Assembly: GCA_024362935.1 (NCBI GenBank)
Contig: JANCRA010000014.1
Coordinates: 4,979,001-5,043,000, forward strand
Direction: 5' to 3'
Source of the DNA: Setophaga petechia
Taxonomy: Eukaryota > Chordata > Aves > Passeriformes > Parulidae
Length of the DNA stretch: 64,000 nucleotides
A program made the translations under genes and the position numbers. Position 1 is the first letter of the stretch. The number at the start of each line of letters is the position of its first letter. Positions 46,451 through 58,800 of the stretch are shown here, piece by piece. The notes below the pieces were generated by a model. That model saw nothing but the letters and a program-made list of their open reading frames with translations, was not told where the DNA came from and did not search any database.

Positions 46451-49400
46451 ACTTTTACCCTCATCCCCACACTGCAGTGTTGAGCAAAGTGTCCTCTCAG
46501 TCCCTCTGGTCTGAGTCTCCGCTCAGTCCCCTCTGATCCCAGACAGACGCTTCGCAGAGCGGGCAGAGCGGGGAGCACACCAGCTTGCCAAAATAGCGGA
46601 TGGCTTTTCCCAGGATTGCCGCTCACAAAGAGCTGATGTTGGCTCCAAGGGGCAGCAGCAGCACAAGGAAAGGGCAGGGGTGGGGGTCTGGCGCAGGCAG
46701 AGCCGCAGCAGGGGCTGCCGTGGGCACACAGACAGAGCTGGCCGGGCTCGCAGGGCCCTGAGCCGCTCGGGGCTGCACAGTTTGGCTCCGGCTCCTGTGC
46801 AGCCACAGCTGTACCAGCGGCACGGCAGGGCATGGACCCGGGCATCACTGCCTGCTGTGATTTTGCGTTTGGTGTAGTTAATTCTGAAAACATCTGCTGG
46901 TGTCAAAGCTTTCTTTGAATGGAAGTTACGCACGAAAGTCGGAAAAACAAAATCTGTTGTGGTACTCTAGCAAATAGAAATATTTAAAAAGTGGGCAAGA
47001 AGAGGAGGAGGATAGGCTGTAAAAGTAATGACTACCACTGAGAAGAGCTCATCAATTTCTCTCCAGATATCTTAAACCTACCTGTTTAATGGCCTTCAGC
47101 TGCAAGTGAAAGAAATATTATTTATTGTTTATTACTTGCAAACTGAGTTAAGATCTAAGCTGTTCACTATTCTGGCCAATGTACCCATTGCTTTTCTATA
47201 CACATCACTCAAAGGAATAACAGTGCTTTTGTTTGAGGCAGAGAGGAAAAGCTTTGTACGCCTCTTTTTGTGGAGGTGTGAGTTCACTGTTCAGGTATAT
47301 ATGAAATACTTAATAGAGGCAGGTTACACTGAGTGAAGGGCCAAGTTCAGAGTGTGCTAATTAAGCTGAAACCAAAGTCCTGTTGAAATGAATGAAGCTA
47401 GAATAAGTTCAGCTGCTCTTCTATAAAAGAATGCAGAGGGAGATTTGGTATGCATTGACATTTCATATTCCTTTAGGTTGATTTATTTAATGTGCTGACC
47501 ACATAAGCTCAAAGTTCAAGTTTTGAGATTACTGATTAACTGTCTTTAATTTGACCTTTACTTCATTTGCAGTGGTTTTTGTTACATGCTCAGAATTTTA
47601 ATTTTACACATTTTTTTGTTTTGGTTTGTTGGGTTTTTTTCTTTTGTCGTGCAAGAAAGTTATGTGCTCTTCTAAGTGTTTGGGACATTTCACTGCTGTA
47701 TTCCAAAGTGGTGTGAAATATTCTGGGTTTTTTTGTTGGCCTTGCTTTATAAACAGATTCCATACACTATTCTTATCCTGAATAAAAATGTACTGCTTGG
47801 CTTCTTTGTGCCATGTGTAACATCACTAATGTTCAGCTTGAGTTTGAGATTTGTCAATTGTCATTCTCCATTCTTACACTTCATTACTCATTTCCAATAG
47901 AATTCCATGGCTTTAGCATCTTGACACAAAATGATTTGAGACATTTAAGACTCTGTTCATTAGAGTGTGTAATGAGATTTCTTGTAGTTATAGAAAACAG
48001 TGCTAGGTGAAATTCTGTGGATTTTTGACTGATAATTCATAGGAAAATACTTCATGTTTACAGTTTACTCACGTTTGTTGTGTATTATATTTGCAGACCC
48101 ACATATTGTTCTACTGAGCTCTATAAAATTCAGGCCCTGTCTAAGACAAACAGCTTTATCTGAGACTTGCTACTCTTGAACTTTTCAGACACAAGAGGAT
48201 CACTGCAACTGAAGAAGCTTAAAGTTTTGACTGTCTGGAAAGATTTTAGCAGGTCTACAGTGAGAGCTTCTGTTTTCCTTCACGTATAATTTTAGAAAAT
48301 ACACAAAGATTTGCAGAAGTGTAGTTTCTCTGGTGTTTGCCTAAAGAGTTCAGCCCACAGGGTGAGTTGAGAGTTGAACTCAACAGGAAGGTGCAGCTGT
48401 ACCACTGTGGCACCAATCCCTCAGGGAGCTGGTTCAGAAGCAGTTTTGACAACATCCCTTGCCTGACTGGATGGGTGCTGCAAGTGGAAAATAAAAATCA
48501 ATTAAAATTAAAAAAAAAAAAAAAGGTAGTGAGGCATCTATAGGGAAATTGTGTAGAATGAGAAAACAGACATGGCAGGCTGAAAATTCTCAGAGTAAGA
48601 AAAGTTCCAGGAAAAATGTTAGCAAGAAAAATGTTGCTTGCTTCAGTTACTTCTTTTGAAGTTTCTCCATATGACTTTATAAAAACAATTGCCTGTAATA
48701 AAGCTGTTTTGAATCTTCCAGATCTGAAATGTAAGGAGAATTGTAACCTTGCTATGAAAAGACTTAACAAGGTTTTAACAGACCTATTTTATAGAGATAC
48801 AGAATAACTACTGGTGTTCTTCTCACAGTAACAATATTAACAGAGAGCAAAGTCTATTAAGTAGCAGTTGTCTGTATGAGTTGCCCTATTAATTTGCCTT
48901 AATAACACATAGAACTGTGCCAGCTTTGCACTTTAATGAGATGCTGCAATGCTCACAGTGTTTCTAGAGTCACCAACACTGGCCTTCCCAGCCACAATAA
49001 GTAGTTATCAGAAATAAACACTAAATATATTTGAAAAGCCACTGTGCTATCATAGACATGTATAATTATGAGTAAAATACACAACTAAGCTTTAGATTTG
49101 CACTTCTGTTTGAAGTAGAACTGCTCTTTTTGCTCCTGTACTTTATCAGTCTCCAGATGGTGGCACAGGAACTGATAATACTCTGAGCAGGACACCCAGG
49201 GAGCCTCTGCCCTGTCACTGAGCATGTCCTGAGCTTCTCTCTAAATTGCACGTGCTGGTTAAAATATTTTCCAAGAAAAATGAACAAACTCAGTGAAAAA
49301 CCCCACAGTTTAAGCCTGGAATTGTGTTACTGTGTTTAAGTGAGCAACATGTCACTTCTTTCTGAAATGTCAGGTTTGTTTCCTTTCAGCCCGCAAGTTC

Positions 49401-52400
49401 ACAGACAAGCACGAGTGGGTATCTGTGGAAAATGGCATTGGAACAGTAGGAATCAGCAATTTTGCACAGGTATTGATCCCCCTGCCCTTGCCCAGCTCTG
49501 CAATGTTTGTTTATGCCTATCTGCTCTGTCCTTGCTCTTTGGACATTTACGGGGGTGTTTTTATTGTTTTAATTGCATATGTGACACAGTGAGCATTATT
49601 TGTGATATTTGTGCCACCTCAGCATTCTGATCAGGTCTTAATGGCCTCAGGTTGAACCTGTGGAGAGCTGAACTTGGTGGGAGACTTCAGTGTTCAGGTC
49701 TAAGCCTGAGCAGTTCATGGCTGTGTGAGGAGGACATCATATCTGCTTTTAGGTCAGACTTCCTCTGAACACAAATATGGTGAAATCCCTCTGGCCAAAG
49801 AACAGGTGTGAACAGATGTACAGCATGGCATAGAGTTTTTACTCTAGGACAGGAATTCCTTTGGATTTTTTGTTCTTATGCAGGTACTTGATTTGGAATA
49901 GTCACCGGAAAGTTCTGGGTTGTATGTGGAATTTAAAAAGGAATGGGACAAGCTAGCAATAAATGGAATTAATGTTTCTCAGGACAAGCAGCATTTCTTT
50001 TAATCTCAGGTTTCTGTCATTCATACTCTGGTCTTTGGTGAGAGAGGGTACATGGTCAGGGAAGAGTTGAGCCAATTGTTTTGGTGATAAGGGTCCCAGT
50101 TAAGTCAGTGAGGACAAACTGTGCTAACAGCTCTCTGTAGCTGATGCTAAGAAGATCAGCAGATGTTATTCCTCATTCTTCCAGAAGAAATCTGCATATA
50201 AACTGAGCCTGAGGGTTATTAGCAATGTAATAGAGAAACAATGATTTGATATTTGGGGCATGATAACACAACAGTTTATTCACATTAAGTGTTTGCTAAG
50301 AAAAAGTGAAAAATATGCAATCTGTAAAGAATGAGAACAATATTTGGAGACAGAGAATACTTACATGCAGATTCTAGAGTCACTGTATCAGCTCTCTCCT
50401 GTATGTAGTTTTGTTAATGTATGCTCTGATGCTTTTGTTTTTCTTGTAAGGAAGCATTAGGAGACGTTGTTTACTGTAGTCTTCCAGAAGTTGGGACAAA
50501 ATTGAGTAAACATGGTAAGTTTCAGCTCTAGCTGCTCGTGAAGTTATTATTCTACTCATCTCACTCTTCCTTTGCAAAGATAAATTTTCTGAAATAATAT
50601 TTATGGTTATTAATACCATTATAAAGCTTTTGGATGCAAAATAAAGTCAGATATTTCTACAAGAGACAGCTTTAATTTTAAATTCTCACTGTCAGACTGT
50701 GCTTAGCAGCAGAAAATAGACACTTTTAAAACTTTGAAGATATTGATTCAAAAATAAAGCATTAAAATATTTTGGTGATCATTTTATCTATACTCTGTTT
50801 TTAAAATATTTGTACTTTGATCTGAACTTGCAAGTGTTGATTTGCAATTCTCCAGTTATGCACTTTGTGAATTGCATGATGTGAAACTTCAAATTGATAT
50901 CAAGCTCTAATTTTTCTATGAATATAGAGACTCAGTAATTTTGAGGTATCAAATATGATCAGAGTTTTTGCTTGATACTGGTGTACAAGTTGTTACATTC
51001 TTCATCATTCAATTATGCAACTTTTCCTGTTAAAGAAAGTGAATATTAACAGGTAGAAATGAAAAACCTTTTCTTGTATTATGGTGGAGAGCTGTCTCAG
51101 TAGTATATGAAGAAAAACTTGTCATTATTTTGAGACAACTTTTTAAAAAGAACTGGGGGTTTATGAGGTAAATTAGAAGGCCTTTCTTCTGCCATCCTTT
51201 TTGGGGAATAGATCCCCATCAAACTGTTTTGGCCAAACCTATTACAGTGAATGTTGACTGTTAGACAGAAGGTCTCTCTGTGTGGGATTTTAATTAACCA
51301 ACTTGTAGTTTTGCTTTATTTGAAGGAATTTCATTTCCATTTAAGTTCTGCTCTTTTCTACCCATTCTGGCCTCAGTGTAATTCCAAGCTTTCCCAGAAC
51401 AAGTTGTTCTCAGACCCCTTGTCCTGGTGCCTATCTGCTCTGTGACAGCTCCCTGTTCCTCCAGCTCTGTCTTGTTTGTCTGAGAGCTGCTCTGGATTAA
51501 TTTTGCTCCAGGCACCATTTCCATAACTCCCTGCAAAACAGGAAAAAGGGAAGAGCTGCTGGGTGCTTCCAGTGTGGTGCTTCTGAATACTAATGTGTGT
51601 TTTCCACTGAGTGCAGATATAGCACTTGATAGTGTTTCTGAAGGAAAAATGGGATTGCTGAAATTGTGGCTTTGTTGATTTTGTAACCAAATTACAAATA
51701 AAAAGGTTTAAATTGTAGATAAAAGGCATATTTAAGTCTCTTGCAGTAAGAGCTGGGTGTTGTTCCTTCTAAGTCAATATCATTGACTTTGGGCTTCAGG
51801 CAAAGGATTACCCAAATGTGAGGAATTCCTGTCCCTTCTGTAGCAGCCAGCTAGCACAAATTCCCCAGAATTCAAGAGCATAAAGATCAAATTTAATAAC
51901 ACTGATCCTTGCCATAAAGTGGGTGACTTCAGTCTGTTTTCTTACACAAGATCAGCCATTTCTTCACTGGTTGGGTCATCACCACAATGTCTGACTGAAC
52001 AAAGGGAAGTGCTCTGTGTTTGCCCCTTAGGAACATTCAATCATATTCTCTGTTTCAGATGAGTTTGGGGCTTTGGAAAGTGTGAAAGCTGCTAGTGAAC
52101 TCTACTCCCCTCTCTCAGGAGAAGTGACTGAGATTAATGCTGCCCTTGCAGATAATCCAGGGCTTGTCAATAAATCCTGTTATAAAGATGGTAAGATGCC
52201 ACTTTTATTTTTGAATAATGAATACTCTGTGGATTTTTGCTATTACAAATGGCTCTGCAATTCCTGTTCTTCCAGTTTAATGGTATGGAGACTTAAATGG
52301 AATATACTGAATATAGTTCAAGCCCAGTAAAATTTAACATAAAGCATTATCACTGTGTCTTCTTTGAACAGCTGTTTTACAACATCTTAGTTTCAGATAT

Positions 52401-52860
52401 ACACTGTGGCTGAATTTAAATCTATTTTCCTTGATTGCATTTCTGGGTTTTGGATCTTGTAAGAGTCCGTGACACTGAGAGCTCAGGCTCCTTTATTCTT
52501 TTGAGGCACCATCTCCCTATGCCACTGTCACAGCCAGCACTAAATTACACAACTGCTCTGACTCAAAAGGACATTTCTTGTAATGGGTTGGTTGGTTGTT
52601 CATTTTTTAAATACTGAAATGTTGTTTTTCCTGCACAAAAACCTGGCTGATTCTCCAGTGATCCTAGGCTGGTTGTCCCTGCTGGGAGTGCTTTCCTAAG
52701 GCAGTAATGAATGAATTGTTCTTGTAGGATATTGGCAATTCTTTTTCATTTCCTAACTACAGGTTGGCTTATCAAGATGACTGTGGCAAACCCTGCTGAA
52801 CTTGATGAACTGATGACCGAAGATGCCTATGAGAAATACATAAAATCCATTGAGGACTGA
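45890..52860 (+). CDS. GCSH: GCSH, complete 5-exon gene (glycine cleavage system H protein)
   Basis: Exons: 45890-46010, 49390-49469, 50451-50514, 52059-52190 and 52763-52860; 495 nt, 164 codons plus TGA, all GT-AG and in phase. Residues 1-40 form an Arg-rich, acid-free mitochondrial presequence ([20 protein letters not shown]). The mature part begins near [20 protein letters not shown] and contains [19 protein letters not shown]. The lipoyl site is [20 protein letters not shown] with the lipoylated lysine at residue 98. It ends [14 protein letters not shown] carries the aminomethyl arm from P-protein (GLDC) to T-protein (AMT) and is reoxidised by L-protein (DLD) in the mitochondrial matrix; it also takes part in lipoate transfer. 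Five exons as in mammals. The start is chosen for the targeting peptide and the GCAAAGATGG context. Confidence 0.97.
46011..49389 (+). other. GCSH: GCSH intron 1
   Basis: A 3.4-kb intron between a GTGAGT donor and a TTTCAG acceptor. The first 450 bp belong to the CpG island and the rest is AT-rich. It contains a poly(A) stretch at about 48,509-48,524 preceded by an AATAAA-like sequence, which may mark a small retroposed fragment. I see no coding exon in it. Confidence 0.7.
48325..48524 (+). other. Possible retroposed fragment with poly(A) tail
   Basis: The segment ends in AAAATAAAAATCAATT and then an uninterrupted run of about 16 A. A poly(A) signal followed shortly by an A run is what a retrocopy of a polyadenylated RNA leaves behind. 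I do not recognise a source gene, and clear target-site duplications were not found by eye. Confidence 0.25.
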
Positions 52861-52873
52861 CCTGGAATAATGA

Positions 52874-52879
52874 AATAAA
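52874..52879 (+). promoter_or_regulatory. GCSH: GCSH poly(A) signal
   Basis: AATAAA 14 bp after the GCSH stop codon, followed by a TATAAAA-rich stretch and a GT-rich segment (GTGTAGTTTGTC) from about 52,897 that would serve as the downstream element. It predicts a very short 3'UTR of roughly 35 nt. Confidence 0.7.
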
Positions 52880-52899
52880 TTCATATAAAATATCTCAGT

Positions 52900-55800
52900 G
52901 TAGTTTGTCATCAATTAAGGAAATACTGAATATCCAGTTTTGGCAACTTGAAAAATACCACTTAAGATCACAAATACAAGACTATAAATAATTACAGTGA
53001 TAAATGTGTTTCTCATCTGTGTACCTGTGAGGGTTTTTTATTCTGTTGTCTGATTTGTGTAACTGCAGATGTTATCTATAATATTTTGGGAAACAAAATT
53101 CACTTGCTGAAATATATAGTTCCATAGATTCATTTGATATCAAATTTAATAACAGCAGCCTTAACATGTCAATTTTGTCATAGGCACATGACTGTTCTCA
53201 TGACCTGGCCTAGAGTTTTCCCTTAAGTACTTTCCTATTGCTCCCAAACCACTGAAGAGCAGTGTCTTCCTAACCTACTCATCTTCTTCTTTCTTAGGGT
53301 TACAAAGATAAGACCAAAAAAGGAGAAGCCATATCAACTACCTCTCTGTGTGATTTTTATTTCTTTACACAACTTATTAATCCTTTGCTTTCCTTATTTT
53401 TTTAAATTGTGTAATCAAATATTCCTGCCTGTGAGGCAGCAGGGATTGGGGCCCTGCCTTCCCCTTTCTGTGCAGGTCCTGCAGTGATTGTTTATCAAGG
53501 TTCTACAGTGGATTATTTAGGCTGTATTTTTGTCTAGTAAACACTACCTAAGTCACAAGTAATTAAGGAATTAATTGTACATCTGTTGCCTGGCAATTGT
53601 GGTGATTTCAGCAGAGCAGGTACTGGTGGAAGTTGTGTGATCAGCAATAGTCTGACATATCATGGATCTATGTGTGTCTGTATTTAAAATCAAGCAGGCA
53701 GCTGCTCTAATGACATCACAGGACTGAACCCAAAACTTACCCTTTGCAAACCAGTGAACTAAAGCAGCTGATTCCATTAGACTTAATATTTAATGAATCC
53801 ACAAATGTCAACTCAAAGTTGATGTGACACTTGAACTTTAGGAAAACACAATAGTACAGCAGAGTTTTGGTCTAAAACTTTTCCCCGCAATTTTAAAATG
53901 GTTGTTGGCAGCTAAGCACAAAATGGGAACAAACCCCAACGATTTAGGTTGATCTAAGAGGAAGCAGGGGAATGCTTAATTCCTGGAAAATGACTAAAGC
54001 AAAATTCATATTGCTTTGAAAGTTCCTTCTTTCTAAAGGGATGTGAATCACTGACCTTCTAAAGTGCATAAATACACTGCTGGTAATACAGAAACCTTTC
54101 TAATGTGTAAAAAAGAAGGTTTCTTTTGTGATCTGAAAGGATGTCAAAGTAATTGCTCTGGTGGGTTTTGGGTTTAAATCCTAGGAACAAACCTTTGCTG
54201 CTCAAGTCATACATCAAAGCCCTGCCAAGAGAGAATCCACTGTGGATTTTTGATGGTTTCATCTTCTCCACAGGAATTAAGCTGCAAAATGAGTAAGAGG
54301 GAAGAGGGAGTTTGACTGTTCCACAGGAGCTCTAACTTGGCAGTGGCTGATAAACAGAAGGCTCTTGTAAACCGAGGGTAAATGTTTTAAAAACTCTCAG
54401 TCCTTATCCATTATTCACAGTTCCATGCAGTATTTATTGTGACAACATTCAGGGCTCTGAGAGCTGGGCCCTTGGTCCTGGCCTCTTACAAACTCCCTGC
54501 CTCAGTTTGTCTTTTCCCCCGTGCACTTCAGAGGGGAAGAGAAAGTTTGTTTCAAATACAGTAAGTGTGGGCAAATGGAGATCAGAATGCAGGAAAATGT
54601 TTCTATTTGATACTGTTTCTTTCATCATCTTTTTTCCCACTTGGCTAGAGAGTAACAGGTCCATCATTATTTTCCATGTAACACGTGACCCTTGTTGATC
54701 TCAACTTAGTGCATTTTTATACCATTTTCCCTTAAAATGTTTGTATTCTTTCCTTTTGATCAATAAAATAGTAATCTCTGTAATGACCCAGGGAACAATA
54801 AAAGCTGGCAAACCTGGTCTCTTCTCAAACTTTGCCATTTAAACTGTATTAGCAGTTTACATACATCAATGTGGATAAATGACAACTGTCTGGGGAAAGT
54901 ACCTGAAACAGAATTTAACCTCTCTTTCATGGTGTACAGGTGGAAAAGTGATGTTCTGTTGCTTAAAGAGGATCAAGAACATCTCTATCCCTAATTCTTT
55001 AAAAATTTTATACAACTTTAAAGTAACTTATTCCTCTTAAATGGGAACAATAATACTTAGGTGATTTTTTTTTTTCATGTGGTTTATGCCAAGAGCTGTG
55101 GTGTTCTGTGGTTTATGACAAATTATGTCTATTGGACCAAATATTTTTATTCCTTTTTACAATTCACTCAGCTACCTGAATTATGCTGCCAAAACAATGT
55201 GTTCTTCCTTGTTTGATGTTTGCTACCCAAGCAGAGCTCCAAGCAGCTCATGGCCTCACTAAGTTCAGCAGCAGCAGGAAGCCTCAGGCAGACTGCAGGA
55301 GCATGAATGCAGCACTTGCTGACATGAATCCACAATTAATGTGTTCATCAGCATAAAAAGATGGAGTGAATGTGCATTACCTTTGGTCTATAAAACAATT
55401 TTAAATGCTTTTGTATAAATTCTTGGGAAAAACGTCAAACTTGTTCACCAGTGTGTGCTCCTACAGAAAATTAATAAAGGAGGTGATTTCTTACAGAAAT
55501 AAGCACTTCATCTGTGACCTCTTAAGAACTTAACAATTACAATTACAGGATAATTAATATATGTTATCAATTCAATATGGAGGGATTTGGTTTACCACAA
55601 GTTATAATCCCACAACCAAAAATGACATATCTGTATCTCCTGGGGGTTAATTATATCATCACCTTTCTTTGTGCAACACTTCCTCACTGTTCCACAAGTA
55701 CCAACCCCTTTATCTCTCCAATTATCTATCTGACTAATAGAAGCTAAACTTGGAACTAAGTTTTTCAGTCCATATTTTATTTTTCAAGATTTTTATGTAT

Positions 55801-58800
55801 ACCAGTCCCCAAAAGCTTCAACACCTTACATTTTGTCTGGTTTTCAGCCACTGGGGTGCTGCATCTCTCTGTGACTCTTGGGCTTGTAATGTATATAAAT
55901 AAAAATCATGTATTTGTTACTTCTTACTAGAGAGAGAGAAAAAAATCAGTGTTTAAAACAAAACTAAAATACTGAAATACTTGGCAGTGTTTTGATGAGC
56001 ATAAAAGAAGGGCAATGTCATCTTCACTGTCACTAAATCAGCAGTTAGACAATCTGTTAAGCAGCTCTGATTAGAAGTGCAGCAAATCTCAGTATCCAAT
56101 GAACAGTGATGGCCTGTGGCAGAGGATCCTCTTTCCTTTTCCTTCACACTGGTAGGTTGGGAATCTAAAATCTCCCCATAGAAATTGTTCCCATCACTGA
56201 GTTTTAATCAGAAAGGACACGACATCCACCTTCAGCCCAGCTGAGTGAATAAACTGAACTGCAGCAATCAATCAACCTCTGGGCACCCAAGGCTTTTCTC
56301 TGTGGTGTGGGGAGCTCACACAGCAAAGAGGCAAAGGGAGCTGCACCACCTGCACTAAATATTCTGGAGAGGAGAAAGAAAACCTGAGAATATCGCAGAA
56401 CTATTTAATAAACACAGGTCACCTGTGGAAAAAACTCTTCAGGTTGCAAACGGCTGAAAGGACTGCAGTTAAAAGTAGGAATTATTGCCCCGTTCACCAC
56501 ACGGTGGCACTTGGAGCCGTGGAGCTGGGCAGGGAGCTCCCGGGGCTGCAGGCTCAGCGCAGCTCAGCGGCCACGAACTCCCCCAGGGCAACTGCAAGAG
56601 CAGCAAAAAAGACGAAGACACCCTTGGAAATGTTTAAAACGCACAAATATATTTCTCACAGCACTGCCTGTAAGAAAGAAATTAACCCAAACCTCGTTTC
56701 ATTGTACCCATTGTTATGTGACTGAACTGATGGACAGCAGCATCCTTGGGGACTCTATTTCCAGGGAACAGGAGCTCATGCCTGGGAGGCAACATTAAAA
56801 CTCTCCAGCAACGTCCAACCATTGCAAATTACCATCAAGAAATGCTGCAGCTGGCACAGACAAATTCTGAGAGCAGCTTAGGAGTGTCCTTGATGTAATT
56901 TTCTCCTCTCTCCCCACACTGCTTGAGACAGTCTAGGAACAGCCCTTGGCAGGAGAATTGACTCTGTGGTATCTGGATTGCTCAGAGTTTGCCCACAATA
57001 TTGATGGCTCTCTCCTCCTGACAAAGCACAATCCAGTCACTTCAGACTAATCTATTTTAATGCAGTACAAGTATCCTACATCCTTTGCTATTAGGCTGTT
57101 TTATTTGTCATTTGTTTATAGTGGTTAATTATTTATGGTGTTGAATGTATTTTGTGTAAGAAGCATTTAAATGCAGGTACAGCCCTTGTACTTTTCTCTG
57201 CCCATGAAAGTCAATCCACAGCACAGGAGGATGAGTCTGCACTTCTCAGGACACAAGAGAACTTCTCCTTTCTGCCATCACCTGCCTCCCTTCTTTCCTG
57301 TGTGGGTCTGGATCAAGAGAAAATGACAGAATTAAAAGTTCTTGGCAACTCCTGGCTGTTCTGAGAAGTCCTCACTTGTGCCATAACTGGTAAGGCAAAG
57401 GCAGTGATAAAAGTGGTGTAATGCCACCCTTGTACAGTCCTTTTTCCTGCAGTGAATCACCCTCATCCACAATTATTATGATTATCATCATTAGTAGTAG
57501 TACAACTGCCTGAATACTTCACTAATTTTAACTCCTGTTATTAATAAGACTATCTACAACATGTAATTCTGATTAATCATCAGATGAATTACCATAGTCA
57601 TATACTGTCCAAGGAATGGTGAACTAAAAGAAAAATTAATCCAAGAACAATGTAAAACTACATTAAACTTCATTATAATCTTCACTCAGAACTGTAATCT
57701 CATTACTTCGGGACCATTCAAGTATAACAGCAGTTTTAAATTCAAAGCACATTCCTTACCAAAAAGAAATCTAAATTATACTCTGTGATTCTAACTAATG
57801 CAGTCTAATATTTATGTAATGGCATGCTAAAAAATAGTTCTGGATTCTGTAATTTATGTGGGCTAAGAGTTCATTTTTACTTGAACAGAAAGATTAGATA
57901 AATGTTAAATCATGAAAAATTCCCTCTGGAAAAAGAAAAAAAAGGAAGAAAAATATTATTATTAATGAGACAGCTAGGCAGATGTTTCTGAAAGAGGATA
58001 GAAAAATAAGTTGTACCAATTACATGAGAACAAACACAGAACATTTTTCTCCTTGTGGCTATATGGCTTTTATCTGTATTATAAAAAGGCTTTAAAAGTG
58101 TTATTTAAAGAAAAGCTGAAAACTGTTCTTGGCATTGCAAGAGAAGATGCTGAATACACTAAAAGATTGAACAGCAGCACACTGTAACAATTCAAGAAAT
58201 AAATATTTTAAAGTAGACAATGAACAGAGAAAGAATATTTGGAAGAATTTGGGATCATTTGGGTGATACAGGGACAGCCTCAGCTCTGCAGTTCAGGCAG
58301 CCCTTCCTCAACCCCAGAGAGCTGAAATGGGACTGAAATGGGGCTGAAATGGGGCTGAAATGGAGCTGAAATGGAGCTGAAATGGAGCTGAAATGGGGCT
58401 GAAATGGGGCTATTGAAACAAGAAAATAACAACAGCCACGTACATTTACATCCACTGCCATCCCCTCACCAGAACTCCTCCTGCAGCTTCCCCAGAGAAC
58501 AACATCCCCAGGACAGGCTGGCTGGGAAATGTCCCAGATATCAGGTGTTGGTCTCAGATTTGCATCCCAACATGCACTGTAGAGCTTTTGGAACATCATT
58601 GCTTCAGATCCTCAACAAAAAAGACATCATGGTTTGTGGGTTAAATAAAAAAGTGAGTTTATAGTCACCACATGCTCATGATTTGTGTCATTAATCTTTA
58701 ATGGCAGCTAGAAGCTACAGGTTTATAAATATCTCTTTTTCATAATTGTGACAAGCAGTGACTAGATGCAGTTTTGGTGGAAAATTTTCTGAAATACTGT

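Noticed and set aside
45649..46893. A 414-codon open frame on the minus strand over GCSH exon 1
   Set aside because: It lies in a CpG island where stop codons are rare, has low-complexity Ala/Gly/Pro/Arg composition and no domain. The plus strand carries the real GCSH exon with conserved splicing.
56444..56798. Overlapping frames of 93-95 codons in a GC-richer patch
   Set aside because: Two frames of the same patch are open, neither resembles a known family, and no splice partner could be found. The patch may be regulatory but a gene is not supportable.
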